Positions 30,157 through 39,091 of a DNA stretch of 64,000 nucleotides are shown here, piece by piece (positions within the stretch are counted from its first letter, which is position 1; each line of letters begins with the position of its first letter). Position numbers and translations under genes: made by a program. The notes beneath the pieces were generated by a model, which saw only the letters and a list, made by a program, of their open reading frames with translations, was not told the origin of the DNA and did not search any database. Source of the stretch: Caminibacter mediatlanticus TB-2 (GTDB lineage: Bacteria; Campylobacterota; Campylobacteria; Campylobacterales; Nautiliaceae); the NCBI RefSeq assembly GCF_005843985.1, contig NZ_CP040463.1, positions 1,470,878 through 1,534,877 of the forward strand, in the 5' to 3' direction.

Positions 30157-30524
30157 AACCCTGTCTCCTCCTTCCACGCTTCAATTAAACCTTTTAACAC
30201 TCTTATCACATCATCTAAATATTTAATTTCATTCTCAACATTTGCTTTTGCTAATAATTCTAATTGATAAGCATATAGACCATTTAAATAATAAGCAATC
30301 TGACCCCCTTTTTCAAAATCAAGAGAATTTATAAGTTCTATAAAAATATTTGAAGTTTTAACAATATATTTTACTTTTTCTTCAATATTTCCTTCTATAA
30401 TATATTTTTTTGCGAGATTTGTAAATCTTAATGCGCCTTCATAAAGCATTAATATTAATTTTTCTGGTCTTTCTATATTTGTATTTATTTGATTATAACT
30501 CTCCAACGCTTTATTATATGTCAT
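30153..30524 (-). CDS. fliS: Flagellin export chaperone FliS
   Basis: 123-residue helical chaperone that keeps flagellin unpolymerised before export. The N-terminal AYNKALESYNQ-like segment (TYNKALESYNQINTNIERPEKL), the MLYEGALRF motif and a C-terminal helix ending VLKGLIEAWKEET fit the family. It lies 12 bases after fliD and overlaps the fliT-like gene. Confidence 0.92.
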   Translation of the reverse strand: MTYNKALESYNQINTNIERPEKLILMLYEGALRFTNLAKKYIIEGNIEEKVKYIVKTSNIFIELINSLDFEKGGQIAYYLNGLYAYQLELLAKANVENEIKYLDDVIRVLKGLIEAWKEETGL

Positions 30525-30536
30525 CTCAATCCTTTT

Positions 30537-32243
30537 TTAATTTGTATTATTTATTTCTTGATTTATAACCATTAATAAAGAATTACTCATAGCATTAAAT
30601 TTATTTATCATTTCATCATAAGCAGCAAATTGTTTTGCCATAATTTCATATTTAGTATCCAAAAATTTTTTCATAGCATCTATTCTATCTTCATATCTCT
30701 TTTCTTCATCTTTTATATTTTGGTCCAATAATGAAAGATTAGATTTGTCACCTGTAATAGTCCTTTCAAAATCATTATTTAATTTAGTAAAAGTTGTCTC
30801 AAACCAATTTTGAGTTATATCTGGATTTTGCTCAAAAGCTTCTTTAAATTTAGTCTCATCAAAACTTATCATTCCATTTCTATCCATATCAAATCCAACA
30901 GTAGTTGCATTAAAAAACTGATTTTGAGTATAAAGGTTTCCATTTCTATCATATGCATCCGTTTTATATGTATATGTTGTACCAAATAAATCTCCACTAA
31001 ATATACTCTCAAGCATAGTAAAATCACTATCTCCTTGAAACAATCCAACATCACCTGTATCTTTATTATAAGCTGTTAAACTTTGTATATTAGAAACCAT
31101 TGAATTATAGTCTGCAACAAATTTTTTTATTGCTTCTACTATATCATCTACTCCACTTTCTATTTTTACACTACTCTCTCCAGTTGATTTTAAATTAATT
31201 GTAACTCCTGTAATTAAATCTTCAATTGTGTTAGAACTTCTCTCAACCTCAACCCCATTATAAGTAAATTTTGAATTTTGAGCTGTTTGCAATCTATTTG
31301 CATTTGTAAAATCAGTGTTATCATTAAAGTTTGTAAGCAAATTAGAATCATTTATAGTAATATCTCCTATTGCATTTAAATTAAATTCAATTTGTCCTGT
31401 ATTAGTATTAAAAGAAGCATTCATTTTTAATGAATTTCCTTCACTATCTTTTAATTCACCATTATTTAAAGCATTAACAAAATCACTAACACTCATTCCA
31501 TTAGTTACATCCATTGAATAAGTTGTGCCATTTATGTCAATTGAAAAAGTTTGAGTACTCCCACTATTATTAATTACATCAGTATCCGAAGTAAAAGTAG
31601 CTGATTTATATGTTGTTTGATTAAATCCTAAATCTTCTATTTGAGAATAATCAAGTTTTATAACATTATCTGCACCTGTTTCATTTGCTTTTATAACAAG
31701 TTTATAAGGATTATCTCCTATTCCTGTATCAATTATAGATGCTGTAACACCTGCATTTGCATTATTAATAGCATCTTTTAAATCATTTAGAGTAGCCCCT
31801 GCTTGTAATGTAATAGATGTAAATACATCCCCAACTCCTAAATTTAAAGTTATAGGATTTGAAGAAGTATTTATGATACTATCCATTGAAGCAAAACCAT
31901 TAGATTCGTAAATATCATTTTGAGCAAGTTGAGTTACATTTATACTAAATTCTTGTGGTTTTACCCCATCATTAGCACTAACTTCAACACTACTACCAAC
32001 TACATTAGTAGTAACTTTTGCAAATAAAGTACCATCTGCAATATCGCTAATATCTCCTTTTACAGTAGCCCCAATTGTTATAAATTGAGACAGAGCTGAT
32101 TCTTTTTTCTTTAATAAATCAACCTTATCCTCCATTGGCTTAACCATAACATCTGTATCTGCATTTTTTAGCTTATCAATCACATCATAATTTAAAACAC
32201 CACTACCTATACCAAGTGAACTTAAAGTTCCTAAATCAGCCAT
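30537..32243 (-). CDS. fliD: Flagellar filament cap protein FliD
   Basis: Forms the cap at which flagellin is added. It starts LGTLSSLGIGSGVLNYDVIDKLK, followed by FliD N-terminal and C-terminal domains. The middle is rich in Asn, Thr and Ser, as expected for an exposed variable region, and a helical tail ends MSNSLLMVINQEI. At 568 residues the length is usual for Campylobacterota. Cysteine is absent, a normal trait for exported axial proteins. Confidence 0.94.
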   Translation of the reverse strand: MADLGTLSSLGIGSGVLNYDVIDKLKNADTDVMVKPMEDKVDLLKKKESALSQFITIGATVKGDISDIADGTLFAKVTTNVVGSSVEVSANDGVKPQEFSINVTQLAQNDIYESNGFASMDSIINTSSNPITLNLGVGDVFTSITLQAGATLNDLKDAINNANAGVTASIIDTGIGDNPYKLVIKANETGADNVIKLDYSQIEDLGFNQTTYKSATFTSDTDVINNSGSTQTFSIDINGTTYSMDVTNGMSVSDFVNALNNGELKDSEGNSLKMNASFNTNTGQIEFNLNAIGDITINDSNLLTNFNDNTDFTNANRLQTAQNSKFTYNGVEVERSSNTIEDLITGVTINLKSTGESSVKIESGVDDIVEAIKKFVADYNSMVSNIQSLTAYNKDTGDVGLFQGDSDFTMLESIFSGDLFGTTYTYKTDAYDRNGNLYTQNQFFNATTVGFDMDRNGMISFDETKFKEAFEQNPDITQNWFETTFTKLNNDFERTITGDKSNLSLLDQNIKDEEKRYEDRIDAMKKFLDTKYEIMAKQFAAYDEMINKFNAMSNSLLMVINQEINNTN

Positions 32244-32245
32244 TT

Positions 32246-32605
32246 TTACCCTTTCTCATCAAAAAGTATTCCTACAAGCTCTCTCATCTTTTCCATTAAT
32301 CTTAATGCTTCTTTTGGAGGAAATTCTCTTATTACTTTATCATTTTTTATATCTACAACTTTTACTACTAACTCATCTACTTTATTATTAAATTGAAATT
32401 TTAAATTCTCATTTAATGGACTCATAACCTTATTTAATTCGTCTACAATTTTTTGTAATTCTTGTTTTATTTCCTCTTTTGATTTGTCTTTTATAATTTC
32501 ATTTACCTTCTCTACCTCTTTCATTTGAGTTTTTAAATTATTATTTTGCGTAATTTGGTTATCATACTTCCTTGTAATCATATTCACGTTACTAAATATA
32601 TCCAT
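32246..32605 (-). CDS. flaG: FlaG family protein
   Basis: 119 residues. A lysine/glutamine-rich N-terminal half precedes the FlaG-type C-terminal domain (LNENLKFQFNNKVDELVVKVVD followed by KVIREFPPKEALRLMEKM). FlaG affects filament length in several bacteria. First gene of flaG-fliD-fliS-fliT, 2 bases before fliD, with a GGAGT ribosome site and a sigma-28-like promoter upstream. Confidence 0.92.
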   Translation of the reverse strand: MDIFSNVNMITRKYDNQITQNNNLKTQMKEVEKVNEIIKDKSKEEIKQELQKIVDELNKVMSPLNENLKFQFNNKVDELVVKVVDIKNDKVIREFPPKEALRLMEKMRELVGILFDEKG

Positions 32606-32633
32606 TTGTAACTCCTTTTACTATCTAATAATA

Positions 32634-32660
32634 TTATCGGTAAAAAATAAAAAAAATTAA
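32634..32660 (-). promoter_or_regulatory. Sigma-28 (FliA)-like promoter of the flaG-fliD-fliS operon
   Basis: Read on the minus strand: TTAA (32657-32660), 15 bases, then ACCGATAA (32634-32641), followed about 30 bases later by the flaG ATG. This fits the FliA pattern TAAA-N15-GCCGATAA closely and is the expected class for late flagellar genes. Confidence 0.62.
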
Positions 32661-32692
32661 TTTTTTTGATAAAATTATGTAAAAAGGTTGTA

Positions 32693-32980
32693 ATGAAAGT
32701 TAAAATTGACTGTGATTCTCCCCTTTTGCAAAAAAGCTTAGAGTACTTTTTAGAAAAGTATATTAGTAATGATGGAATGGTTATTTCAGACAATCCTCAA
32801 AAAGGTGATATTATTATTGGAAAAGACATAATAAAACCTTTTAGTAAAACATCTTTATTATTACAACTTGAAAAAATTATAAAACCAAAAAAAAGTTTTG
32901 AGGAAGAGTTAGATATTTTAATTGACAATTTTAAAAAAGATTTAAAAAAACTTATAAAGGATTACTATGGAAAAAGGTAA
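32693..32980 (+). CDS. Hypothetical protein, 95 residues
   Basis: Begins at ATG 32693 after AAAAAGG; an in-frame ATG at 32666 would lack a ribosome site. The first half alternates strands (VKIDCDSPLL, DGMVISDNPQKGDIIIGKD) and the second half is a long charged helix. It starts a plus-strand run with rsmD, divergent from flaG, and overlaps rsmD by 14 bases. No family recognised. Confidence 0.7.
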   Translation: MKVKIDCDSPLLQKSLEYFLEKYISNDGMVISDNPQKGDIIIGKDIIKPFSKTSLLLQLEKIIKPKKSFEEELDILIDNFKKDLKKLIKDYYGKR

Positions 32981-33557
32981 TATTAGAATTATTGGAGGAA
33001 AATATAGAGGAAAAAAACTCTATATGGGAGATAAAGAAACAACAAGAAGTACTAAACAAATTTTAAAAGAATCTATTTTTAACTCTTTGCAATGGGAAGT
33101 GCCTGATTCTACTTGGGTTGAAGTATTTAGTGGAGTTGGTAGTATTGGACTTGAAGCAATAAGTAGAGGAGCAAAAAAAGCATATTTTCTTGAAAAAGAC
33201 CCAGAAGCAGCAAAAGTGTTAAAAAGAAACATTGATTCTTTAAAAGAAGAAGATAAAGAAAAATGTGAAATAATTTTAGGAGATAGTTTTGATACAATAT
33301 GGGATGTAATTGAAAAATTAAAAAGAGATAAAAATAAAGCTATTTTTTATTTTGACCCACCATTCGCAATAAGAGAAGGATATGAAGATATTTATGAAAA
33401 AGTTCAAAATTTAATTAAACAACTTCCTAAATTAAATGTTGATAAAATTTTAATAGAACATCAAAGTGATTATGAATTTCCACAAAATTTAGGAAAATAC
33501 AAAAAAACAAAAACTAAAAAATTTGGAAAAAGTAGTGTTACTTTTTATGAAGGATAA
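32967..33557 (+). CDS. rsmD: 16S rRNA (guanine-966 N2)-methyltransferase
   Basis: Methylates G966 of 16S rRNA with SAM. RIIGGKYRGKKL at the N-terminus, the VFSGVGSIGLEAISRGAK SAM-binding loop, and the FYFDPPFAIREGY catalytic motif (DPPF) mark the family. 196 residues, normal length. Translation is probably coupled to the small gene before it. Confidence 0.92.
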   Translation: MEKGNIRIIGGKYRGKKLYMGDKETTRSTKQILKESIFNSLQWEVPDSTWVEVFSGVGSIGLEAISRGAKKAYFLEKDPEAAKVLKRNIDSLKEEDKEKCEIILGDSFDTIWDVIEKLKRDKNKAIFYFDPPFAIREGYEDIYEKVQNLIKQLPKLNVDKILIEHQSDYEFPQNLGKYKKTKTKKFGKSSVTFYEG

Positions 33558-33559
33558 AA

Positions 33560-34390
33560 ATGTTTAAAAAATTATCTATAATTTTAGCTTCACTTTTTAT
33601 TGGATGCAGCAGCACTAATATAAGTGTTGATAAAAAAATAAAAGAGACTAATATTGAAAACTCTTTAATCCAAAAATATGAAATAACTAAAAATTCATTA
33701 ACTTCTTTAAATAACTATTACTATTTCTATAAAGTCGAAAATAAAGGAATTACTATTTATAAAATGGATAAAAATTACAATTTAGTAGATAAAAAAATAA
33801 TTCCTATAATTATAGATACACAGAAAATTACTTCTAATAATAAAAATCTCTATTTAATAGGTTATGATGAAAACAAACAAAAACCAATTATTTTAATAAT
33901 AGATTCAGACTTAAACATAAAAGAAAAAAAATATATTGGAGATAAATTTGATGTTCCAAAAGATATTGTTACTAATTCAAATAAAATAAATGTTTTATTG
34001 CTAACTTATAAAAATGGAGCAGATTTTAAAATATGTAATTTAAAAAATTGCAAAACTTTCTCAAAACCAAACAATCAATTACCAAAATTTATTAAAAAAT
34101 TTAATGATGGTTACTTAGTTATAGGCTCATATCAAGATAACAAAGAAGACTTATACATAGCATTTATTAAAAATAATAAAATAGTGTGGGAAAAAAGATA
34201 TGATTTTGGATATTCTGATATTCCACAAAAAGTGATTATAAAAAATGATAAAATCTTTATAAATGTAAACTCTACTGATTATATGGGTGCAAATAAATAT
34301 TTAACTATAATATTAGATAAAAATGGAAAATTAATTAAAAAAGAACAAAATTTAGAATTTCAACAATTACCAACAAAGCTTAGAACATAA
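33560..34390 (+). CDS. Putative lipoprotein with beta-rich repeats (276 residues)
   Basis: A signal peptide ends in lipobox LFIGC (cysteine about residue 16). The mature part consists of many short strand-turn-strand units with recurrent KNNK/DKNY turns, compatible with a small beta-propeller, but no named repeat can be confirmed. It starts 2 bases after rsmD and shares one base with the following PilZ gene. Function unknown. Confidence 0.65.
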   Translation: MFKKLSIILASLFIGCSSTNISVDKKIKETNIENSLIQKYEITKNSLTSLNNYYYFYKVENKGITIYKMDKNYNLVDKKIIPIIIDTQKITSNNKNLYLIGYDENKQKPIILIIDSDLNIKEKKYIGDKFDVPKDIVTNSNKINVLLLTYKNGADFKICNLKNCKTFSKPNNQLPKFIKKFNDGYLVIGSYQDNKEDLYIAFIKNNKIVWEKRYDFGYSDIPQKVIIKNDKIFINVNSTDYMGANKYLTIILDKNGKLIKKEQNLEFQQLPTKLRT

Positions 34391-35502
34391 TGAATAAATT
34401 CAAAAATAAATTTTTGGAAAATAATTTTTTAGATTTACTTGAAGAATATAAAGATTTTTTTGAAAAATATGAATTAAACTTTGTAGTTAATACATTAGAA
34501 ATAATCAAAAAAAAGAATTCAAAATTTAATATTACTATCGAACATAAAGATTTTTTTAAAAATTTATATAAAAGTTTCTTTATTGACAAAACATTTGAAA
34601 ATTTTATATTACAAAATACAAATATATTAAATGAGATTAGAGAATCTCATATTAATTTAATAGAAATTTTAGATAAAGCTTTTTTGATTATGGCAAATGC
34701 TTTTATAAAAAATTTAATTAAAGAAAAATATTCAATTATTAAACTAAAAAAATTAACTTCACTTTTTGATTTTTATTTAGAATACATGAACTATCATATT
34801 AATGAACCAATAGAATTTATATTAAATTTACCAAAAGAAATAAAAGAGTATTATTTGAGTAATACAAAACTCTACCTTTTAAGTGTTTATAAAGGTGTAC
34901 CAATATCTCATTCAACTCATATTTTTACTATCAATGAAGATAGAAAAACAATTGAAGTTACAGCAAACTATTATCAAATAGTAGCTGCAAAATTTAATAA
35001 AAACATCTACCTTTTAGAGCCTAAAAACAATAAAACTTTTAAAGCTACTATCTCAGAAATATATCCAAAAAGAAAAATATTAGAGCTTGTAAATATTGAA
35101 AAAGTTAAAAGAGCTTATCCAAAAAGAAATTATATTAGAGTTGAACCAAAATATGATATTGAAGTAAAAATATTAAAAAATAAAAAATTAGAAATTGGTA
35201 AAATGTATGATTTATCACTAAAAGGTATAAGTGTATTATTTAATAAAAAACTTGATTTTGAGATAGGAGATATTTTAAAAATAAAATTTAATTTAGAAAT
35301 TGAATATGAAGATTATTCTTTTACATTTGATGCTGAATTAAAATCAATTACAAAATTAAATGAAAATAATTATAGATATCATTTCTATTTTGAACCAAAT
35401 ATTCAAGAAGAAAAAATATTAGAAAAATATATTATAAAAAGAGAAAAAGAGATAATAACTGAACTTCAAACATTTTTACAACAAGAAATTAAGAACGTTT
35501 AG
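34390..35502 (+). CDS. PilZ-domain protein (c-di-GMP receptor candidate)
   Basis: 370 residues. An N-terminal helical region of about 200 residues without recognised domain leads to a flavodoxin-free beta segment and a C-terminal PilZ domain. The c-di-GMP binding motifs are both present: RNYIR (RxxxR, about residue 244) and DLSLKG (D/NxSxxG, about residue 275). It should bind c-di-GMP and could respond to the GGEEF protein at 19.7-20.8 kb. The ATG shares its first base with the lipoprotein stop. It converges with tgt, overlapping by 14 bases. Confidence 0.85.
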   Translation: MNKFKNKFLENNFLDLLEEYKDFFEKYELNFVVNTLEIIKKKNSKFNITIEHKDFFKNLYKSFFIDKTFENFILQNTNILNEIRESHINLIEILDKAFLIMANAFIKNLIKEKYSIIKLKKLTSLFDFYLEYMNYHINEPIEFILNLPKEIKEYYLSNTKLYLLSVYKGVPISHSTHIFTINEDRKTIEVTANYYQIVAAKFNKNIYLLEPKNNKTFKATISEIYPKRKILELVNIEKVKRAYPKRNYIRVEPKYDIEVKILKNKKLEIGKMYDLSLKGISVLFNKKLDFEIGDILKIKFNLEIEYEDYSFTFDAELKSITKLNENNYRYHFYFEPNIQEEKILEKYIIKREKEIITELQTFLQQEIKNV

Positions 35503-36607
35503 AATAAAATTCTTTTTTAAATTCTTTAAATTTTCCCTCTAAAATCGCCTCTCTTGCTTCTTTTACAAGAGTTAAATAGTAATGCAAATTATGAATAGAA
35601 GCCAATCTAAAATAAGTAAGCTCTTTTGCTTTAAATAGATGGTTTAAATATGCTCTACTAAAATTTTTGCAAGTATAACACTCACAGCTACTATCAACAG
35701 GATTATCATCAAGTTTATATCTTGCATTTTTAATTCTTAAAGTCCCAAAAGAAGTAAATAAATACCCATTTCTTGCATTTCTCGTTGGCATTACACAATC
35801 AAACATATCAACACCTCTATCTATTGCTTCTATTATATCCTCAGGAGTCCCAACTCCCATTAAATATCTTGGTTTATCTTTTGGCATATAAGGAGTTGTA
35901 ACTTCAATTGTATCATACATAAGTTGATTCTCTTCTCCAACACTAAGCCCTCCTATTGCAAATCCATCAAAACTATAACCCTTATACTCTAAACTAACTA
36001 AACTCTCAGCTGAAATGCGTCTAAACTCAAAATCAGTCCCACCTTGAATAATAGCAAAAAGATTGTTTTTTTTACCTTTATTTATATGATGGACTAAACT
36101 TCTATAAGCCCAATTAGTTGTTCTTTGAATTGATTTTTTTATTCTCTCTTTGGTATTTGGAAGAGGAATTAAATCATCTAAGACCATCATAATATCACTA
36201 TTTAAATTATATTCAATATCAATTACTTTTTCTGGTGTGAAAAAATGACGACTCCCATCAATATGACTTTTAAATTCAATCCCTTCATCACTAAATTTAA
36301 CATTATTTCCTAAACTAAAAGCTTGAAATCCTCCACTATCAGTTAAAAAACTTCTTTTATACCCACTAAAATTATGAAGTCCACCTAAATTTTTAATAAC
36401 TTCATCACCTGGTCTTAAATATAGATGATAAGTATTAGCTAAAATTATATTTGTATTTAAAATTTCCATCATATCAATAGCATCAAGACTTTTAACAGCT
36501 GCGGCAGTACCTACTGGCATAAATATTGGAGTTTTTATTTCTGAATGGTCTGTTTTTATAATGCAAGCCCTTGCATTACCACAAGTTCCATCAATTTTAA
36601 ATTCCAT
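35489..36607 (-). CDS. tgt: Queuine/preQ1 tRNA-guanine transglycosylase
   Basis: Exchanges guanine 34 for the queuosine precursor preQ1. [14 protein letters not shown] (with the aspartate for substrate binding), [43 protein letters not shown] with the nucleophilic aspartate, and the zinc site CECYTC...H are all visible. 372 residues, normal. It is divergent from the TrkA-like gene. Confidence 0.96.
   Translation of the reverse strand: MEFKIDGTCGNARACIIKTDHSEIKTPIFMPVGTAAAVKSLDAIDMMEILNTNIILANTYHLYLRPGDEVIKNLGGLHNFSGYKRSFLTDSGGFQAFSLGNNVKFSDEGIEFKSHIDGSRHFFTPEKVIDIEYNLNSDIMMVLDDLIPLPNTKERIKKSIQRTTNWAYRSLVHHINKGKKNNLFAIIQGGTDFEFRRISAESLVSLEYKGYSFDGFAIGGLSVGEENQLMYDTIEVTTPYMPKDKPRYLMGVGTPEDIIEAIDRGVDMFDCVMPTRNARNGYLFTSFGTLRIKNARYKLDDNPVDSSCECYTCKNFSRAYLNHLFKAKELTYFRLASIHNLHYYLTLVKEAREAILEGKFKEFKKEFYSKRS
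35501..35518 (+). terminator. Weak terminator-like hairpin at the PilZ/tgt convergence
   Basis: AGAAT-AAA-ATTCT followed by five more Ts. The stem is only five base pairs and AT-rich, so efficiency is doubtful; it lies where the two convergent genes end. Confidence 0.35.
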
Positions 36608-36646
36608 ATATAACCTTTTTTAAAATTATACTAAATAAAACTATGA

Positions 36647-36652
36647 TATAAT
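36647..36652 (+). promoter_or_regulatory. -10 element upstream of the TrkA-like gene
   Basis: TATAAT in CTATGATATAATTTTG, 20 bases before the TTG start, in the short gap divergent from tgt. Confidence 0.45.
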
Positions 36653-36672
36653 TTTGTCAAAAAAGGCACTAT

Positions 36673-38082
36673 TTGAATAAAATTTTGATATTTGCAGGAT
36701 GTAAAGAATCAAAACTTCTTATAAAAAAAATAGTTGATAATTATTTGAATTTAGCAGAATTTCATATTTTATATGAAAAAGATGAAATAAAAAATTGTTT
36801 TGAAGAAAAAGAGAATATATTTTTTTACAAAATTAATTTTTACGCTTATGAAGCATTTAAACATATCCTAAAAAAAGATTTTAACAAAATTGTAATTTTT
36901 GTAAAAAATAAAAATGTAGCTTCATATTTATTAAAAAGAGTTAAATTTTATAAAACACCAATTTTATTTGTAAAATTTTGGATGGATTTTGAAATAAATA
37001 GTGAAAACTATATTGAAATAATAGATGTCCCAGAAATTGTTACTAATAAAATTATAGATTTTTTACCAAATGTACCTTTATTTGCAAGAGATGTTGGTCT
37101 TGGTGTTGGAGAAATTCTTGAAGTAGAAATTCCTCCTCATTCACCTTTTGCATATAAACAAATAGCAATCTTTGATAGATATAATGTAAAAGTTGCAGCA
37201 TTATATAGAAATAATGAACTTAAAAATTTCAAAAAAACTTCTATTATCCTACCTAATGACAAATTAATATTAGTAGGAGAACCTGAAACTTTAAAACAAT
37301 TATTTAACCAAATTAAAAAAAATATTGGGGCTTTTCCTCAACCATATGGTCAAAATATATATCTCCTTTTAGATATGAAAAATATTAAAAAAAATGAAAT
37401 ATCAAAACTACTTAAAGCAGCTCTATTCTTACATAGAAAATTAAAACACAAAAAATTGATTATAAAAATAATTAATCCATCTTTATATACTCAATTAAAC
37501 AAATTACATAAATTTGAAAATATTCAAATCTTAACTGATTATATCAACCAAAATTATGAAAAAGTATTAAAAGAAGATAATAACAAATTAAATATTGGAC
37601 TTTTTATTACAAATAATGAACTATTTTTCAAGTATAAAAAAACATTTTTTGAATTAAAAAAACCAATATTAAAAATAGGAAATGAATCAATTAAAAAATG
37701 TGAAGCTTTAGGAGTTATATTAAATGAAAAATATATTATAAAAATTGCTCCTACTATTTTTGACTTGTCTTATCAATTAGATAAAAAAATTAAATTTTTT
37801 GATATTGACCCAGAAACATCACATAAAGAAATAATTGAATATTTAAGAAACTTAGCGAAAAATTTTAATTTTAAAAATATTGAATTTATTACTTCAAAAG
37901 AAAACCCTATAAAATTTATTAACAATGAAAAAAATATCTGTCTAATTGATGCTCTAATAAAAGTACCAAGATTTAAAATTTTTCAATATCTTTTACCAAA
38001 AATTGAGGAATCATATGTACTTCTTAGTAAATTTAATCAATTCTTAATTCCAATAAAGGACGAAAATGAAAACAACAATTAA
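36673..38082 (+). CDS. TrkA-C domain protein, potassium-transport regulator-like
   Basis: 469 residues from TTG 36673. An N-terminal Rossmann-like segment (ILIFAGCKESKLLIKKIVDN) lacks the usual GxGxxG of TrkA-N. It is followed by an RCK_C/TrkA-C domain (about 150-220, with ARDVGLGVGEILEVEIP and KLILVGEPETLKQL) and a C-terminal half of alternating strands and helices that I cannot name. The order tgt-this gene-aroB-mscS recurs in C. jejuni (recalled). No Trk membrane component is adjacent, so its partner is unknown. Confidence 0.6.
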   Translation: MNKILIFAGCKESKLLIKKIVDNYLNLAEFHILYEKDEIKNCFEEKENIFFYKINFYAYEAFKHILKKDFNKIVIFVKNKNVASYLLKRVKFYKTPILFVKFWMDFEINSENYIEIIDVPEIVTNKIIDFLPNVPLFARDVGLGVGEILEVEIPPHSPFAYKQIAIFDRYNVKVAALYRNNELKNFKKTSIILPNDKLILVGEPETLKQLFNQIKKNIGAFPQPYGQNIYLLLDMKNIKKNEISKLLKAALFLHRKLKHKKLIIKIINPSLYTQLNKLHKFENIQILTDYINQNYEKVLKEDNNKLNIGLFITNNELFFKYKKTFFELKKPILKIGNESIKKCEALGVILNEKYIIKIAPTIFDLSYQLDKKIKFFDIDPETSHKEIIEYLRNLAKNFNFKNIEFITSKENPIKFINNEKNICLIDALIKVPRFKIFQYLLPKIEESYVLLSKFNQFLIPIKDENENNN

Positions 38083-39091
38083 TACTCCTTCAAAAACATA
38101 TGACATAATAATTGATAAATTGCCTAAACTTAATTTCGATAGAAAAGTAGCTGTTATTACAAATCATAAAATAGCTGGCCTTCATATTAACTATTTAACT
38201 AACAATTTAAGTGCCAAAGAATTACATATAATAACTCTTCCAGATGGTGAAGAGTATAAAAATTGGCAAAATATAGAATTTATTTTAGATAGATTGTTTG
38301 ATGCAAAATTTGATAGAAATTCACTTTTGATTGCATTTGGTGGAGGAGTTGTTGGAGATATGACAGGATTTGCGGCAAGTATCTTTTTAAGAGGAGTTGA
38401 TTTTATTCAAATTCCAACTACCCTACTTGCAATGGTAGATAGTAGTGTTGGTGGAAAAACTGGAATTAACAATAAATATGGAAAAAATTTAATTGGTAGT
38501 TTTTATCAACCAAATGCTGTTTATATTGATACTCACTTTTTATCAACTCTTCCAAAAAGAGAATTTGCAGCTGGTATGGCTGAGATTATAAAAATGGCTG
38601 TTATGTTTGATAAAGACTTTTTTGAAAAAATAAAAAATAATTCAATCTCTCTTGAAGAGATGATTAAACGAGCAGTTGAACTTAAAGCTGATGTTGTAAA
38701 TCAAGATGAAAAAGAAAAAGGAATAAGAAGTGTATTAAATTATGGCCACACTTTTGGACATGTAATAGAAAATTTAACTAACTATAAAACTTTTTTACAT
38801 GGAGAAGCTGTTGCTATTGGTATGGTAATGGCTAACGAACTATCAAAAATTCTCGGATATTTATCTGAAAATGAAGCAGAAGAAATAAAACAAGTACTTA
38901 AAAAAAACAACCTGCCTATTGATTTTAAAATAGAGAATATTGAAGAATTTTATAATCATTTCTTTTTAGATAAAAAAACTTCAAATAATAAAATAAAATT
39001 TATAATACCTGAAAAAATAGGTAAATATAAAATTATAGATGATATAGATAAAAATATTATATTAAAAGTTCTAAAAAAGTTTGAAAAATGA
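38066..39091 (+). CDS. aroB: 3-dehydroquinate synthase
   Basis: Second shikimate-pathway step, NAD- and metal-dependent. Signatures are LPDGEEYKNW, AFGGGVVGDMTGFAA, the PTTLLAMVDSSVGGKTGIN motif, the metal ligand region NYGHTFGHVIEN and LHGEAVAIGM. 341 residues. The ATG lies 17 bases inside the previous gene, after AAAGGA. It overlaps the MscS gene by 4 bases. It supplies chorismate used by pabB elsewhere in the window. Confidence 0.95.
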   Translation: MKTTINTPSKTYDIIIDKLPKLNFDRKVAVITNHKIAGLHINYLTNNLSAKELHIITLPDGEEYKNWQNIEFILDRLFDAKFDRNSLLIAFGGGVVGDMTGFAASIFLRGVDFIQIPTTLLAMVDSSVGGKTGINNKYGKNLIGSFYQPNAVYIDTHFLSTLPKREFAAGMAEIIKMAVMFDKDFFEKIKNNSISLEEMIKRAVELKADVVNQDEKEKGIRSVLNYGHTFGHVIENLTNYKTFLHGEAVAIGMVMANELSKILGYLSENEAEEIKQVLKKNNLPIDFKIENIEEFYNHFFLDKKTSNNKIKFIIPEKIGKYKIIDDIDKNIILKVLKKFEK

